Shown here piece after piece: positions 11,231 through 23,100 of a stretch of 64,000 nt of DNA (positions are counted from its first letter, which is position 1; every line of letters starts with the position of its first letter). A program made the translations under genes and the position numbers. The DNA comes from Hypoxylon rubiginosum (taxonomy: Eukaryota; Ascomycota; Sordariomycetes; Xylariales; Hypoxylaceae). Where the stretch lies: the NCBI GenBank assembly GCA_902806565.1, contig CADCXA010000021.1, positions 1,116,001 through 1,180,000 of the forward strand, read 5' to 3'. A model generated the notes under the pieces. The model was not told where the DNA came from. It saw only the letters and a list, made by a program, of their open reading frames with translations, and made no database searches.

Positions 11231-12660
11231 CTAAGATACCAACTCTTGGTGCTTCTTCAACTCCTGCTCCGCATACCCGACGGCGTCGTAGGAGCTTAAG
11301 AAATTCCTGTATTCCCTCAAGTCCGCCTCGCTCTTTGACCCGGCGGATCTCTTCCGGCTCTCATCCCTCACCCTGTACACCCGTGCTCTCCTTATCCGTT
11401 CGAAGAGCCGTAGCCGGTCTTCAACTTGAGCCACTCCGACGTCTGATGAAAGCAGCACTGTCAGGGCAATGGCGTCTTCGATAGCCATGGACGCTCCCGA
11501 GTACCCGAACGGCATGACCGGGTGGCACGCGTCGCCCATAAGCACAACGTGATTCTTGCTCCAGCGTGGTATGTCATCCATGTCCATCAGTTTCCATACG
11601 CGGAAGCCTCCGGGGTCGGCCAGCTCGAGCAGCCGAACGACGACTTTATCAAAGTCCTTGTAGATAGTCTTCGCGGTCTCCAGAGAAATCTTCTGGTTAT
11701 ATGCTTGTAACTCCTATTAGCCGAGGGATCGAGATTTCTATCGCTTGGGGAATTCGTGTCTCACAGGTTTTCTCGGCGTCGTCTCCGGACGAAGTTTCGC
11801 TACTGGATAGCTCTTCGGGGTGAGTACAAACTAGGTTAAACTGCCGACCGCGGTCGACTACGTAGCCTATGACGAGCCTGTCATCCGCTCTCCACCCACT
11901 CAGACGGAACTTGTCGTCTATGATGTGCGAGGTGATAGGGTCGTCCCGGATTGCCTGGCACGGAACCGTCGCCCTCAGACAGCTGTCCGCTGTTGAGGCT
12001 TTAGGGAAGTAGACACTGCTGTCGACCACGTACGGCCTAATGCAGGACTAATTAAGTGGCAGTTTTCTCAGTCAAACGCGTGTCCTACTGCGGGAGTTGG
12101 TCTGCTCACGTGTACTCCATCTGCACCAATAATCAGGTCGACGGAGGACGTAGATCCGTCAGCGAAGCTGATCGTGCAGCTAGCTACGTCGATTGAGGTC
12201 ACCTCAATGCCCATCTTGATATGAGCACCCTGACTTGAGGCTTCGTCGATAAGTTGCTTTTGTAGCTCGGTCTTAAGACGCGCCAAGTCAGTCTTGATCG
12301 GCCAAAGGAAGACCTCGAATTAGCAGGAGTCATATGGGTATATCTACACACCCTATAAGCGAAGGCAGATATGCCCTTCTCTTCCGGTCTGCCGTTCTCC
12401 TGAACCTCGGCGAACATCCGGCCGTCGCAAGTCATGAAGCGAGACCAGTCGGCCGCGACGCCGCCGCTGGCTAGAATGTCGATGCCTAGGAATTTCAGGC
12501 ACCGGTCCGAGTTTGGCGTTATGCGGAACGCGAACCCCACGCCTCCTATCGAGGCGGCGCGCTCGTAGAGGGTCACGATATGGCCGTTGCGCGCGAGACC
12601 GATTGCTGCCGCCGGTCCGCCCACGCCGGCTCCGACGATGGCAATCTTCAGGGGTGCCAT
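11231..12660 (-). CDS. FAD-dependent monooxygenase (salicylate-hydroxylase-like)
   Basis: Four exons on the minus strand: 12660-12352, 12313-12110, 12047-11765 and 11703-11231, with introns of 38, 62 and 61 nt; 422 residues. Seen: the dinucleotide-binding GAGVGG (residues 10-15), a W-P-I-K-x-D-L segment after the first splice, the DG motif LIIGADGVH (about 163-171) and the second FAD site GDACHPVMPFGYSGASMAIEDA (from residue 322). These define class A flavoprotein aromatic hydroxylases, which use NAD(P)H and O2 to hydroxylate aromatic or polyketide substrates. The first intron, 38 nt with a GCTAAT branch, is very short, but removing it restores the conserved motif in frame. It lies divergent to the oxidoreductase at 13791 and near a regulator gene, suggesting a joint pathway. 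Substrate is unknown. Confidence 0.85.
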
Positions 12661-13511
12661 GGCTGCTGTGACGAATTTCGAACTTACCCCTCTCTAGATA
12701 TGTAAAGGACAGTTGAGAAATGGGTATGAGAATACTTATATATAATTCCACCACGATCAGATACTACTAGGGGGATACCGTTGATAAAGTACGATGCAGG
12801 GTCTGGAATCGGGGATGGTAGATAACAAACATCATGACGTGCCACCAGAAGGAGTAAGGGATGATGTTTCAAATTATGGTGCTTCGGTAATGTCTCACGC
12901 CGGGCCGGCGTGGGCTTCGGCATCAGGATGCGATAAAAAGTCCGAATGAGACACGTCGGGAGACACAGATAGGTATTGGTCTCGTATACTGTTGTGTTAC
13001 CATCCATCTGGTTGCGCTAACCGAAATTACAAGCTGGATTAGGTAGTCGATTACCAACACAAAACATCTGACATGCCCTTCCTCCTAGTCGATAAGGGAG
13101 AATATCATTATAGTTACCTAGGAGTTTATGAGTAATTATGGATATAAGGCTGTCATTTCTATTTCAAGTCAGAGTATACACGATAAACTTAACTGCGTGG
13201 CATTACTTGATGGGTATTTCGTACTACACTACAATAGCAACAACACCAAAATGAGTTTGTCTCGACTTGTGTACGAATACATTACACAAAACTCTTTTCT
13301 TTCGCCTTACACAGAAACACTCGCGTGAATTCGATCCGTGTTAATCCATCCTGCTCATTGTGTAAACTCTAGTCTCTAGAAGGAGTAGAACTTTGGGAGA
13401 ATTAGTAATTTCTACCCCAACTACTACAACCCCAAATAAGCGGAACCTGAGTTGGGGTTTATTATATCATCTAGCGACTTATTACTCCAATATTAACCCC
13501 AATTGACACCC

Positions 13512-13521
13512 ATTGGCCAAT
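13512..13521. promoter_or_regulatory. Palindromic CCAAT element
   Basis: ATTGGCCAAT is a perfect palindrome that presents CCAAT on both strands, about 270 bp upstream of the oxidoreductase start. CCAAT is bound by the HAP/CBF complex in ascomycetes. Binding is inferred only from the motif. Confidence 0.35.
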
Positions 13522-13585
13522 CAGGTTGGACTCTACCGTATAAGTGCACCAGATAGTCTACTGAAGGACTCGACTCGAAGAAACC

Positions 13586-13593
13586 TATATAAT
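13586..13593 (+). promoter_or_regulatory. Candidate TATA box of the oxidoreductase gene
   Basis: TATATAAT about 200 bp upstream of the ATG at 13791, in an AT-rich promoter. Distance would imply a leader of about 170 nt. Motif evidence only. Confidence 0.3.
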
Positions 13594-13790
13594 GGCTGTT
13601 AGAACTCGTTCTTTAATGTTCTCGAGCTCAATATCATTCTCAAGATCAAATCCCCAAGACTAGAGTCTCTTAGTATTTTTCTCCTGAATTTCACCTGAAA
13701 AGGGGGGCTTGTTATACCCATCTACCACCTTCCAGATACAAGATTCCTTCTACAACAACCAACAACACCACACCACCACCACCTCACAGA

Positions 13791-14961
13791 ATGTCTACCC
13801 AGACCGTATTCCGCTGGACCTCGCGAGGCAGCTACGACGGGCTCCAAGAGTTCCAAGAGCCGATCCCCAGCGCCAGCGCCCACGAGGTGCTCGTCCGGGT
13901 TCGCGGGGTCTCCCTGAACTACCGGGACGTCGCCATCGCCAACCTCTCGTACCCGCTCGCCGTCAAGGACGACGTCGTCCCGTGCTCGGACGCCGCCGGC
14001 GAGGTCGTCGAGGTGGGTGCCGGCGTTGAGGGCTTCTCCGTCGGCGACGCCGTCCTGCTCCCCTCGAGCACCGCGGCCCTGTACGGCCCCGTCAAGGACG
14101 GCTTCCACACCTTCGGCGGGGCCATCGACGGCACCCTGCGCGAGTACGTGTGCGTGCCCGCGTACCTCCCCATCAAGCTGCCCAAGACGTCCCACAGTTT
14201 CGTCCAGTGGGCGTCGCTGGTAGGGACCGGGTCGACGGTGTGGAACTCTTTCTACGGCTACGGGTCGTTGAAGCCGGGCCAGAGCGTGTTGCTTCAAGGT
14301 ACGTCTATATCGGGATGTGACACTTTCTTCCAGTCCTAGCCTCCGGGCGAAAGGAAGGGATAGGGGGAAAGAGAAGATTCTAACATGACTTTCTGCAGGT
14401 ACTGGAGGTGTTTCCCTGACGGCCCTCGTTTTTGCCAAGGCAGCGGGCGCGACGACCATCATCACGTCTTCCAGCGATGAGAAGCTCGAATTTGTCAAGG
14501 CGCAATACGGCGTCGACTACACGATCAACTACAAGACGCACCCTAACTGGGCCGCCGAGGTGCAGCGGATCACCAACGGCCAAGGCGTGGACCACGTGAT
14601 AGAGAATGGCGGCGCGGGGACGATTGAGCAAAGCATCGCGTCCGTTGCGTACGGAGGAATCATCTCTGCGATCGGTTTCCTAACGAAGATCAGCCAGGAC
14701 AAGATGCCGGATGTGACTCTAGCAGCGCTTTCGAAGGGCTGCGTCGTCCGCGGCATCCTGGCCGGGTCGAAGCAGCAGCTGGAAGAGGCCGTTAACTTCA
14801 TGGGGAGCCGAGGATTGGTGATTCCTGTAGACAAGACGTTCGGTTTCACTCGGGACGACGTTATCGCGGCCATGAAATATCTCGAGTCCGGAAAGCACAT
14901 AGGAAAAGTAGCTATCAACGTAGTGTTGGGTCCGCGAGGAGTCGGAGACCAGCTCCAATAG
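13791..14961 (+). CDS. Zinc-independent medium-chain dehydrogenase/quinone-oxidoreductase-like protein
   Basis: Two exons, 13791-14298 and 14399-14961, with a 100-nt intron (GTACGT, CTGCAG); 356 residues. N-terminal GroES-like domain with R-G-V-S-L-N-Y-R-D, where classical alcohol dehydrogenases have the catalytic-zinc Cys, and no structural-zinc Cys quartet. So it is the zinc-less NAD(P)H:quinone reductase/enoyl reductase-like branch. The intron interrupts the codon for the first Gly of the Rossmann motif GTGGVS (residues 170-175). The C-terminal part has the usual [12 protein letters not shown] segment. It probably reduces a quinone or an alpha,beta-unsaturated carbonyl with NADPH. It is divergent to the monooxygenase gene and its last 47 bases overlap the 3' end of the regulator gene on the other strand. 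Confidence 0.88.
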
Positions 14962-16957
14962 CGTTGTCAATCTCAAGAAGATGAACCCCTTGGAATATTC
15001 CCGCCCATAAACTAAGTACCGTTGAAGCCATCCTTTGAATGCGTGATGTGTCGTCTTCGAGGATATCTAGCGTTCCGGCGAGGCACGTTTCTCTGATGAT
15101 CCCAGTGATGACACGCAGAAGCTTCTTCTCAAACTTACGCAGTGATTCGATACTGCCAGTTCTTACAGCTTCCGAAATTATCTCGAGCCAGTTTTTGAGC
15201 AGCAAGGCGGATTCGAGGCTGCATAGAGAATGCTCGATGGTCCAAATCGCTGTCTGGTTGCTGGCCATGTACAGGATTCCAAGACGGACAGGGATACTCA
15301 GAGCATGCGAGGCATAAAGAATGGCTTTATCGGTGTGCGGCGACCTGCTCAGGCCGGAGCTGTCATTGAAAATACACTGTACCTCTCCTGTCAGAAGTCC
15401 TCGGCACGGGCTGAAGTCCGAATTCAGACGAATATAGGCAAGTCGAAGCAGCGCTGTTGCGCTGAGCCCAAACGGTCCCTTGGGCGACAACGGATCCAGC
15501 GTAGATTCATCGCTGCGTTCCCAGGATATCTGCCAGGCGCGCAGGGCCGTTTCGAAAGACTTGATGGTATCTGGCTCTAGCGATCCCGCGGACCCGTGAC
15601 GATCGATATAGATTTGCTGGAGAAGACCGTGAATGAGTAGGTAATTAGAAAATGAAGACAATCTAACATTTTTAGAGATGCCGGTGCCATCGTACAGAGA
15701 GCGAAGCTCCCCTCGGAACTGGCGTTCGACCTGGCGAGGGGCTCGGCGCCATTGGGCTGCGTTCTGGGCTCCCCATTGCTCAACGTAGCCTGGTAAGAAA
15801 AGACCAACTTCATGGTTCATGATTAGCGGAGGAATGTCAAAAGCTATACTTTGTAGATTGAAAAGCACGCAGGCGGCAAGTAATGTCCTTCGCTTTTCCT
15901 CGGCAGGAATCCACGACGACCAGTCGATGTCTTGTGGCATCTTGTCTGGTACTGAAAGCCCGTTTTCTCTCGCGAGCATGGCTAGCTGACTGTTCATGGA
16001 CGCCGCGTCCGGTGAGATTCGCTTGTCCCCCCACGATGCAAAATTTATGAGCAAGATGAACGTCTGCATCTTCCCAATATCATTTGTTCTGCTTCGGGTT
16101 AGGCCAGCTTGGCCGGACAGCAGGTCTGATGACACCCGAAGGCCATCTAGACGGAGTTTCTCCATCAGGATAGCCTTGGCTATGAAATATAGCTCATAAG
16201 CCTTGGACAACTCATATCTGTACTGCGACCCAGTGGCCGCCACAGCAAGTACCAGTTCGACATCCCTTTCCTCGGCCGAAAATGTTGTAGGGTGGATAAA
16301 TGGAAGAAATTTTTGAGCACATCGTAAATACGTTTCCAGGTACCGGGTTAAGGTGTCTACAGACGGAACTGAGCATTCCATTGGAAGCAAATTCGAATAA
16401 GATTGGACTTCACCACAAAGCTTTTCATAAGTAGAAAAGGTAATAAACCAAGGGGTAGAATCGTCACTTCCTACACTTTCGGCTGGGTCATCCACAGCGG
16501 CGCCATCTCCGACTTCATCTTCGGTCTCATCTTCGACTTCTTCCTCTGTATCATCCTCAGACTCACACATGGACGGCAAGCGAGACGCAAACAGATTAAA
16601 GCAACTGCTACGCGGAGCGATGCTGGTTGGTAAGGTGCCGACGAGAGGAAAGTTGAAGTCAATGGCTGGCAAAATATCCTGCATCGTCAGGTTGGTATCC
16701 CAAGAGAAATCGAGATCGCCTACATCCACCCCGGTAGACACTGTTGGTGGCTGTACAGTATCTGAATGAGGCGGGTGTGACAACCTGGTGTGACGAGCCA
16801 AGAGGTCTCGCCTAGTGAAGCTCTGTCCGCAATCGCAAGTAAACGGCTTCTCTTGTGTATGTGTTCGCTCATGACGCACCAAATGCTCTAGCCGTTTGAA
16901 CTGTTTGCTGCAGTACCGGCATGGCGGCACAATCGTTTTGGGCCTACCTCGAGGCAT
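14915..16957 (-). CDS. C2H2 zinc-finger transcription factor with fungal-specific regulatory domain
   Basis: Intronless 680-residue protein. Two N-terminal C2H2 fingers: C13-C16...H29-H33, and a variant second finger C41-x-C43...H56-H61 with a one-residue spacer between its cysteines. An acidic stretch (about 135-165) follows, then a long alpha-helical fungal-trans middle homology region with the typical LYDGTGIS and [14 protein letters not shown] blocks. This layout is common in regulators of carbon use or secondary metabolism. It is convergent with and overlaps the oxidoreductase gene by 47 bp, and the monooxygenase lies beyond. Local control of those two genes is plausible but inferred from position only. 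Target genes and effector are unknown. Confidence 0.85.
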   Translation of the reverse strand: MPRGRPKTIVPPCRYCSKQFKRLEHLVRHERTHTQEKPFTCDCGQSFTRRDLLARHTRLSHPPHSDTVQPPTVSTGVDVGDLDFSWDTNLTMQDILPAIDFNFPLVGTLPTSIAPRSSCFNLFASRLPSMCESEDDTEEEVEDETEDEVGDGAAVDDPAESVGSDDSTPWFITFSTYEKLCGEVQSYSNLLPMECSVPSVDTLTRYLETYLRCAQKFLPFIHPTTFSAEERDVELVLAVAATGSQYRYELSKAYELYFIAKAILMEKLRLDGLRVSSDLLSGQAGLTRSRTNDIGKMQTFILLINFASWGDKRISPDAASMNSQLAMLARENGLSVPDKMPQDIDWSSWIPAEEKRRTLLAACVLFNLQSIAFDIPPLIMNHEVGLFLPGYVEQWGAQNAAQWRRAPRQVERQFRGELRSLYDGTGISKNVRLSSFSNYLLIHGLLQQIYIDRHGSAGSLEPDTIKSFETALRAWQISWERSDESTLDPLSPKGPFGLSATALLRLAYIRLNSDFSPCRGLLTGEVQCIFNDSSGLSRSPHTDKAILYASHALSIPVRLGILYMASNQTAIWTIEHSLCSLESALLLKNWLEIISEAVRTGSIESLRKFEKKLLRVITGIIRETCLAGTLDILEDDTSRIQRMASTVLSLWAGIFQGVHLLEIDNAIGAGLRLLADPTLR

Positions 16958-17570
16958 TGTTGTAGTTGCTTATAAATCATTGTCGTTTAAAGAGTTGAAG
17001 CATTGTCGAAAGGTGAGATAATAGTCTTGCTTAGTAATTGGTATCACGACATCGCTTGTAGTTCCTTCAGATCCTGTCGTATTGAGGAGGGATAAGCTAT
17101 AGAATAAGGCAATTTAAGTGAGGAAAAATGAAAACTAGTAATTAATGAATGTCATGTTTCCATTCAAGAATATTGAGCCTTTTCAACGACTTGACTACCT
17201 ACATAAAGGTAAGAAAAGAACAATGTTGGACATGACGTATCGCCCTGATTGAGTATGTGAGCACTCACCGTTAGGTGAATTAGCTTAATTTTCAGTCCTA
17301 AACGTCGTAGATTTTCAAGGTCGTTTCCCATTACGGTAGCACCGCCTTTGAATTCGGCTTATAAGAATACCAAGCAATAAGGGCGCGCTGGGTTTGCAAT
17401 TCGCTCAATTTCAAAGTTTTAGGGGTCCAAAGCAAAAAGGCAGGCCAAGAACCCAGCGACCAACACAAGCAAGAATAAAAGCAGTAAATTAAAACTTGCA
17501 GTAAACCACCACTCAAAAAACTCCCCATTCTCCAAATTCATATCGGCCCTTCGAACCGCAAAACGCAACC
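16958..17570. other. Divergent promoter of the regulator and SYM1 genes
   Basis: AT-rich spacer. A 65-codon minus-strand frame at 17331-17528 has two hydrophobic stretches but no further support and is not called. Confidence 0.45.
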
Positions 17571-18553
17571 ATGCCTATTCGTTGGTACGTAGGACGCATT
17601 ACGACCTTAACCGCGTGCAATCTGCGTGGCAGGAGGATATATATATTTATATCAATGGCAGTTTTTTTTTAATACTAACGGAGCCGCAGGTACCAACGCA
17701 AGCTCGCGTCTAGCCCGCTCTTGACGCAGAGCATCACCACCGCCGTGCTATTCGCAGTAGGCGACATCACCGCCCAGCAGGCCGTCGAGAAGAAGGGCCT
17801 TGAGAAGCACGAGCTTGCCCGCACCGGTCGCATGTTCCTCTACGGTGGCGGTACGTCTTTCTCCTCCCCTCACATAGCGACTCTTATCTAAGCTCTTGAG
17901 AAATAAATCACTTGAGCTCGAAAGAATTTCTCTCAAACTCTCACCTCTCTTTTCTTACCTCACCCTCACCTTGACCTAACTTTACTACCTTTACCCCACA
18001 CCCACTGGGCACCCTGGCACCCTAATGCCAATGGGGGTCACACCCTATTCGCTCACTCCACATTTCCCCCCCACGACCCCCTTTTTTCTCTATTAGCCTC
18101 TTTCTCACACCTATAATACAACACTATTGTGGGCTACATATACATATATATATATAAAAGCGCGATATAAATAGATAAAAACTCACCAGCTCACGTGCGT
18201 CAACAGCAATCTTCGGCCCGGCCGCCACGACGTGGTACGGGATCCTGCAGCGGTCGATCCAGCTGCGGAACAAGAAGGCGGAGATGGTGGCGCGCGTGGC
18301 GGCCGACCAGCTCGTCTTCGCGCCGACTTTTATCGGCATCTTCCTGTCGAGCATGGCCGTCATGGAAGGGGGCAGCCCCAAGGAGAAGCTGGCCAAGAGC
18401 TACGCGCCCGCCCTCCAGACCAACTACCTCATCTGGCCCTTCGTCCAGATGGCCAACTTCACCTTCGTGCCCCTCGAGCACCGCGTCCTCGTCGTGAACC
18501 TCGTCAGCATCGGCTGGAACTGCTATCTTAGCATGATCAACAGCCAGAAGTGA
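17571..18553 (+). CDS. SYM1: Sym1/Mpv17 family mitochondrial inner-membrane protein
   Basis: Three exons: 17571-17584, 17690-17850 and 18207-18553; introns 105 nt (perfect TACTAAC branch) and 356 nt; 173 residues, the normal Sym1 length. Seen: the N-terminal W-Y-x-x-K-L-x-x-x-P-L-L-T-Q-S block, G-D-I-x-A-Q-Q, a GPxxTxWYxxL motif, the family signature W-P-x-x-Q-x-x-N-F-x-x-V-P, and W-N-x-Y-L-S near the end. Four membrane segments are expected. Yeast Sym1 is a heat-induced inner-membrane protein needed for ethanol growth at high temperature; human Mpv17 affects mtDNA maintenance. The first exon is only 14 nt. The second intron is far longer than others here and carries pyrimidine-rich and TATATA tracts. 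Confidence 0.92.
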
Positions 18554-19228
18554 GCGTAAGCTTGCTTCCTTGCTTACGAGCTCGTCGCTTTATTGTCGAC
18601 GGCCCCCCCTCTTAGGGAATGGCTCTCTAAGATTTGGGTTGCGTTAGTTATTGCGAGGATAGATTAGGACAGGATATCAAAATGGGTGAGAGTATAGAAC
18701 TGCGGCACTTTGATACCAATGTCATGGCTCCAAGGAGTGAGCATTTCGTGATATAACGTCATTAGAGTTGGAAGCGGGGAATAACCGCGGTGATAGAAGG
18801 CGTTTGTGACGAACGTTCCTTGCAGCCGGTTATAGAAGGGAGTGTGTTTCAGTCATTTTGGGTAAATTTCTTTTCTATCGTTTACGGCAGGGTTTCAGAC
18901 AAACTAGGCGAAACCTGGGTTCAGGCTATTCATTTTTGAGAGGCAAGATACCAACCAGATAGACCTAGTCTCTGTTCAGATACCGACGGTTTGAGCTCTT
19001 CGGAATACGAGAAAGGAATTTACATTGAATTTTAATATGTACCAAGTATGAAGCCGCAAATACTCCTTCATCCAAGCCCATTCGAACCTCCAATTCATGG
19101 GTATTCGGGTATCCAAGCGATTGTGATCATACAGCGATTAGCATTACTTCGTAACGTGCGTCAAGGTCGTATAATGCCTTCCGCTAGGCATTCAAGTCTA
19201 ACCAGCTTAGACGTGGTTGACATATCGA
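18554..19228. other. Convergent intergenic spacer
   Basis: Between the 3' ends of SYM1 and the PX-domain gene. No coding signal; holds both 3' UTRs. Confidence 0.45.
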
Positions 19229-20112
19229 TCATGAGAAAAGAAACTCCTTTAGGACGGGAGAACCAGAGAATTCGGGGTTTAGTAATATACAACTGCAGCC
19301 ATCCATTAATAAAAAGGGGCCTTCCATCAGCACACTGCTAGCAGGAACACTCACTTTAAAAAGTACTGCAGGCCAGCTCGTCGCTTTTCCAAGAACCTAG
19401 GCCTAAACTTGGATATAATGCTCTTGGGCGGTAACTCAGGCACGGCAGCCTCGAAATTGGGGAACGTGCGTATTAACCGCCATCGAAAATCATCGAATTC
19501 CGAGTACCGTTTCCGTATGTTCATATAGCTTCCCTACAGAACGCTTCGCGTTAGCCTGTGCCTTGTTCTGGAGTAGTAGGCTGAGGATCTTACGCTTAAC
19601 GTCTCGACTCTTATGTTCCAGACCACAAAGGCCCCTATGTTGGTCGTGCTCCCGTTGACGGTGACGTGGTCTGTGATCTCTACGCTCTTGGCCCAGCATG
19701 CGCTCCCCCGATCGTCAAGGCTGCTGTTCTCGTTGTCGCGCAAGGTTATGCCTCCAAATGGTATAGACTCGACAGACGTAGACGATACGTTCCTCGTATG
19801 GCCTAGATGATTGTTGATCCAATAGGGCGGTGATGTTATAGGAGAAGCCACTGAAGAAGTGTCTTCGCTGGGATCCGGTGTGTCCTCCTCTGACCTCTGA
19901 TTCGGGGCCGCATCCGTTTCGGCAGTCAGTCGTGGCGGGCTGGGCGCATCCGACTCTGTCTCTGTCTCTGTCTCGGTATCTGTCTCAGTCGGAGGCGGCG
20001 ATGGAGGCGGGTGGGGTCGGAGGGTGGTTTGCGACAGGTTCTTGTGGACGTTCCCGCTATGCGCGACGCCTCCATTGACGCTCGGGATATGGGTCTCTAT
20101 TACCGACGCCAT
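19229..20112 (-). CDS. PX-domain endosomal protein, YPT35-like
   Basis: Three exons on the minus strand: 20112-19594, 19533-19355 and 19292-19229; introns 60 and 62 nt; 253 residues. The N-terminal 130 residues are disordered, Pro/Ser-rich, with an acidic T-E microsatellite-encoded run. The C-terminal half is a PX domain: I-T-D-H-V-T-V-N strand, a basic R-K-R-Y-S-E-F-D-D-F signature for phosphoinositide binding, the Pro-rich ELPPKS loop, and the closing helix ending NPEFSGSPVLKEFLF. Yeast Ypt35 binds PI3P on endosomes and recruits the Vps13 lipid-transfer protein. The PX core and overall size fit; whether the Vps13-binding motif is kept in the N-terminal tail was not established. Confidence 0.83.
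19952..19986. repeat. Coding microsatellite (CTGTCT-type)
   Basis: Imperfect tandem of six-base CTGTCT units (plus strand) inside exon 1 of the PX gene. On the coding strand it encodes alternating Thr/Glu/Asp, so length changes of whole units would be tolerated. Confidence 0.7.
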
Positions 20113-23100
20113 TCATGTACGTGTGCGCAGCGCAGATATGAACGTCGAGTTGGGCGTCAAATCAGAAGGGACGTCGGGGTGCCGCAAATGCGATCGGTTG
20201 CACACGGGTTAGAACACGTAGTACCAGAGGGGAAAAGACTGGAACCGATCCAAGAATCGTCCAACTTGCGAGGCTAAGATAGCAAACAATCGCTTAAGAG
20301 AGCTGGATTAAATCAGCAAGGCAGTATTATTTCAGAGAAGCTCAAGAACTGCAGTTGTGATTGAAGGTTTAATGTTGCGCAAGGTTGAGAATTGGTATTA
20401 AAAAAAGGGACGTGAAGACAATGAGATAAGATGGGGATGTTGGGCGATAGTCGATAGAGGAGACGTATCCCTGTACCTACAGGGCCTCAATTGGCGCTAA
20501 CAGGGATTATCCGGTCGTGGGGGAAGAAAGCCCACGTCACGTCCGGGGCTCGGCACTGAGAATTATCAGGGGTCTTTAGCAAATCGCAACCAATATCCAA
20601 TTTTCGAACAAGAGTATAAACTCTGATGGTATTCTCACTCGCAGCTTATTCATTTTGTTCATCTTTTCTGATTAGAGACGTGTCATAATCACAGTCTAGA
20701 TGAGATTATCAAATTGTAATGTCTAAGACCCTGCTCGTTTATTATTGCAAGCTTGTAATAAGACAGAATAATACTCTCTATCCTCACCAAACTTCTATAC
20801 TACACCAGGCTGAGTAGTTCCTCATAAGAAGCAAAAGTAAACAAGAATATTACTCAGTCCTGCTAGGCATTGCTAAAGAAGAGAACGAATATATTATAAT
20901 GTACATCTAGCCGCTTATTGCAGATTACATAGTCCTTAGCCGGGGCAGAAAGCGCCTCAATATTGACAGGAAACGTCATGTCTATAAAGTCAAAAGCCGA
21001 TTTCAAAACGGGTTCATTCACTAGAATGGGGGTATAGTCCTACAGCAGTCAAATTATAATATAAGTCTAGATATTTTACTTCAAGGATGCGTACTTCTCC
21101 CAATTACTTGATGATACGGGCACTCGCCTCCTAGTGAACACGAATGATATGCTTCTTAGCATCCAAGAAGAATGGGAGAAAACCAAACTGCCCTAGACTA
21201 ATGCTTCAAGTTAGGCTTGTCTTTGATTAGGTAGGAAGTTAAGTGTTATCTAAAACGCGGAGAGGGGCGCGGAGCGGGGGGTGTTGGTCAATATACTTGC
21301 TAAGATGCTGTATTGTTTGTTTTACTGTGATAGCGGGACTCGTGGGTGTCTGATTCTAGGGGTTAAGATGTGTTGGCCCGTTAGGTTGACCATAGTTTCA
21401 ACAGAGCATCGTGAGAATGAGGGGAACGAGGCGGTCAAGAGATATTCTGTATGTGTATACCTTGGGCTTGGGTAACGGATGCGATATGTTCTTGGAGTTG
21501 CGGAGATGCAAGTGGGTGCCGGCCCTCGGTTATGGAAGAAGTTATGAGTTGCGCCGCAGCACCGGTCTCATTCCGTCGAGCTGTACACATATCCGACTGA
21601 CACCTAGATATCCCTATTCTGTTTTCGTCTCCCACGTGTTTTTATATACCAGAGGTGTGGCATTTGTCTTGTTATGTTTCTATTTTATCCGAGACGGAGT
21701 TGAAGCACCCGAGAAACCCAAATGATGTATGAGACACCTAACTTGTACGTATTTTATCGTAACAAAGAGGAATGCGCACTAACTTACCTCATTATATCTG
21801 AAATTCAAGAATATTGAAATATGGTGCATGCAGGTATCCCAATATAGATATGGCGGATGCAGTAGCGGGACCCAGATATGCGGCTTCGAAAATAGTAGAG
21901 GTTGGTGCTTATTAGACATCGTAGCGCAATAGCAGCAGACAGTGCGGGGACTTCGATCGTTTGCATGGATATATACGACGACGTTGGTGGAGAGGCTGAG
22001 ACAAGCAAGCATGTCAGCTATGTCTGACTAGAAGCTCGCTCATGTAGCTCGTTGCGGGGTTGCACGTCTAGCATGCCGTCGGCTACGTATTGTAGGTTGA
22101 TAGGTGCTGGGGCTTTTCTTTCTTCTGATATCTGGCATACCTCTTCGCGAGTGAAGAGGTCCTGAAGAGATCCATAGTAGAGTCTCTCTAGAAGCGTTCT
22201 AATAATAATCTCAAATACCCGGCAGCGGTATCAGCAGAATACGTTGATATGTCTGCATTGCCATCCACACCACCATCTTCTAAGCGAACTTGGAATACCA
22301 GCCGACCGACATGTCGCATGCATTGGCACGCTTCAGGTGCTGCAGTCCAACCTTTCTACCCGCAATACGAGAATTGCTGCCTCTGCTAGCAGAGCCGGAG
22401 GCGCGGCAAAACGAGGTGGATGGCAAAAAGTCGCTTTCCGCAAACGGCATCTGATCCAACTCTCGTCCAATGAGAGTTCTTATAGGACTGCTAACCACCA
22501 AAGCTCCATCTCTGTGGTGTGGTGGTACTGAGGTAGGTTCTTGGATAACCTATACGTTGTGTATCTACGTACAACATTATATGGGTTTCGGCAGCGATAA
22601 TTGACTTCCAACTGGACGCAGAGATGCCCGAAGTCTCTTTGGACATTGGATGATGGTTCAACCTTAAGAGATATCGGACGAAGAATTAGAGTTGATCGAC
22701 GACTGGCTCAGTCTCTCAGCAGCTCGAAGTCGTAAGCTAAACTACAATCGATACCTTATTTTTGTCAAAGTCAAACATGGGCAAACTTGTAAAAACATGC
22801 AAAAACATGTTTCATGGGTGGGATTTTTAACAAAAAATCCGGTATCTGAGGCTCTGAGACGAGACAAGGGGCTTGCCAGTGCGACCTTGTCCGGATTGTT
22901 TGCAAGGGCAGAGGGGCAGTTGGAGGTGCATTGATTTAACCGAATGAGAGATCGGCGGCTCTCGATTCAAGCCGAAATCACGAAGCCAAGCATTGCTAGT
23001 CTCTTAAGCTTGTAAGCCACAATACGGGATTCCAAGTTCGAGGTCATCGTCAAATCTCTCTCTTTATGCCAGGTAATCGAATACCATAATCGCTAAGGTT

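Larger units (their letters stand above)
12661..13790. other. Divergent promoter between monooxygenase and oxidoreductase genes
   Basis: About 1.1 kb of AT-rich DNA shared by two divergent redox genes. It contains a palindromic CCAAT element near 13512 and a TATATAA-type box near 13586. Small frames (12684-13007 minus, 13128-13328 plus) show no coding features. Confidence 0.5.

Noticed and set aside
21069..21190. 38-codon coding-like fragment, possible transposon relic
   Set aside because: Too short to assign; no terminal repeats or flanking homologous sequence recognised.
22244..22531. 95-codon frame and its minus-strand partner
   Set aside because: No ordered pattern or motif; both strands equally open, so treated as chance.
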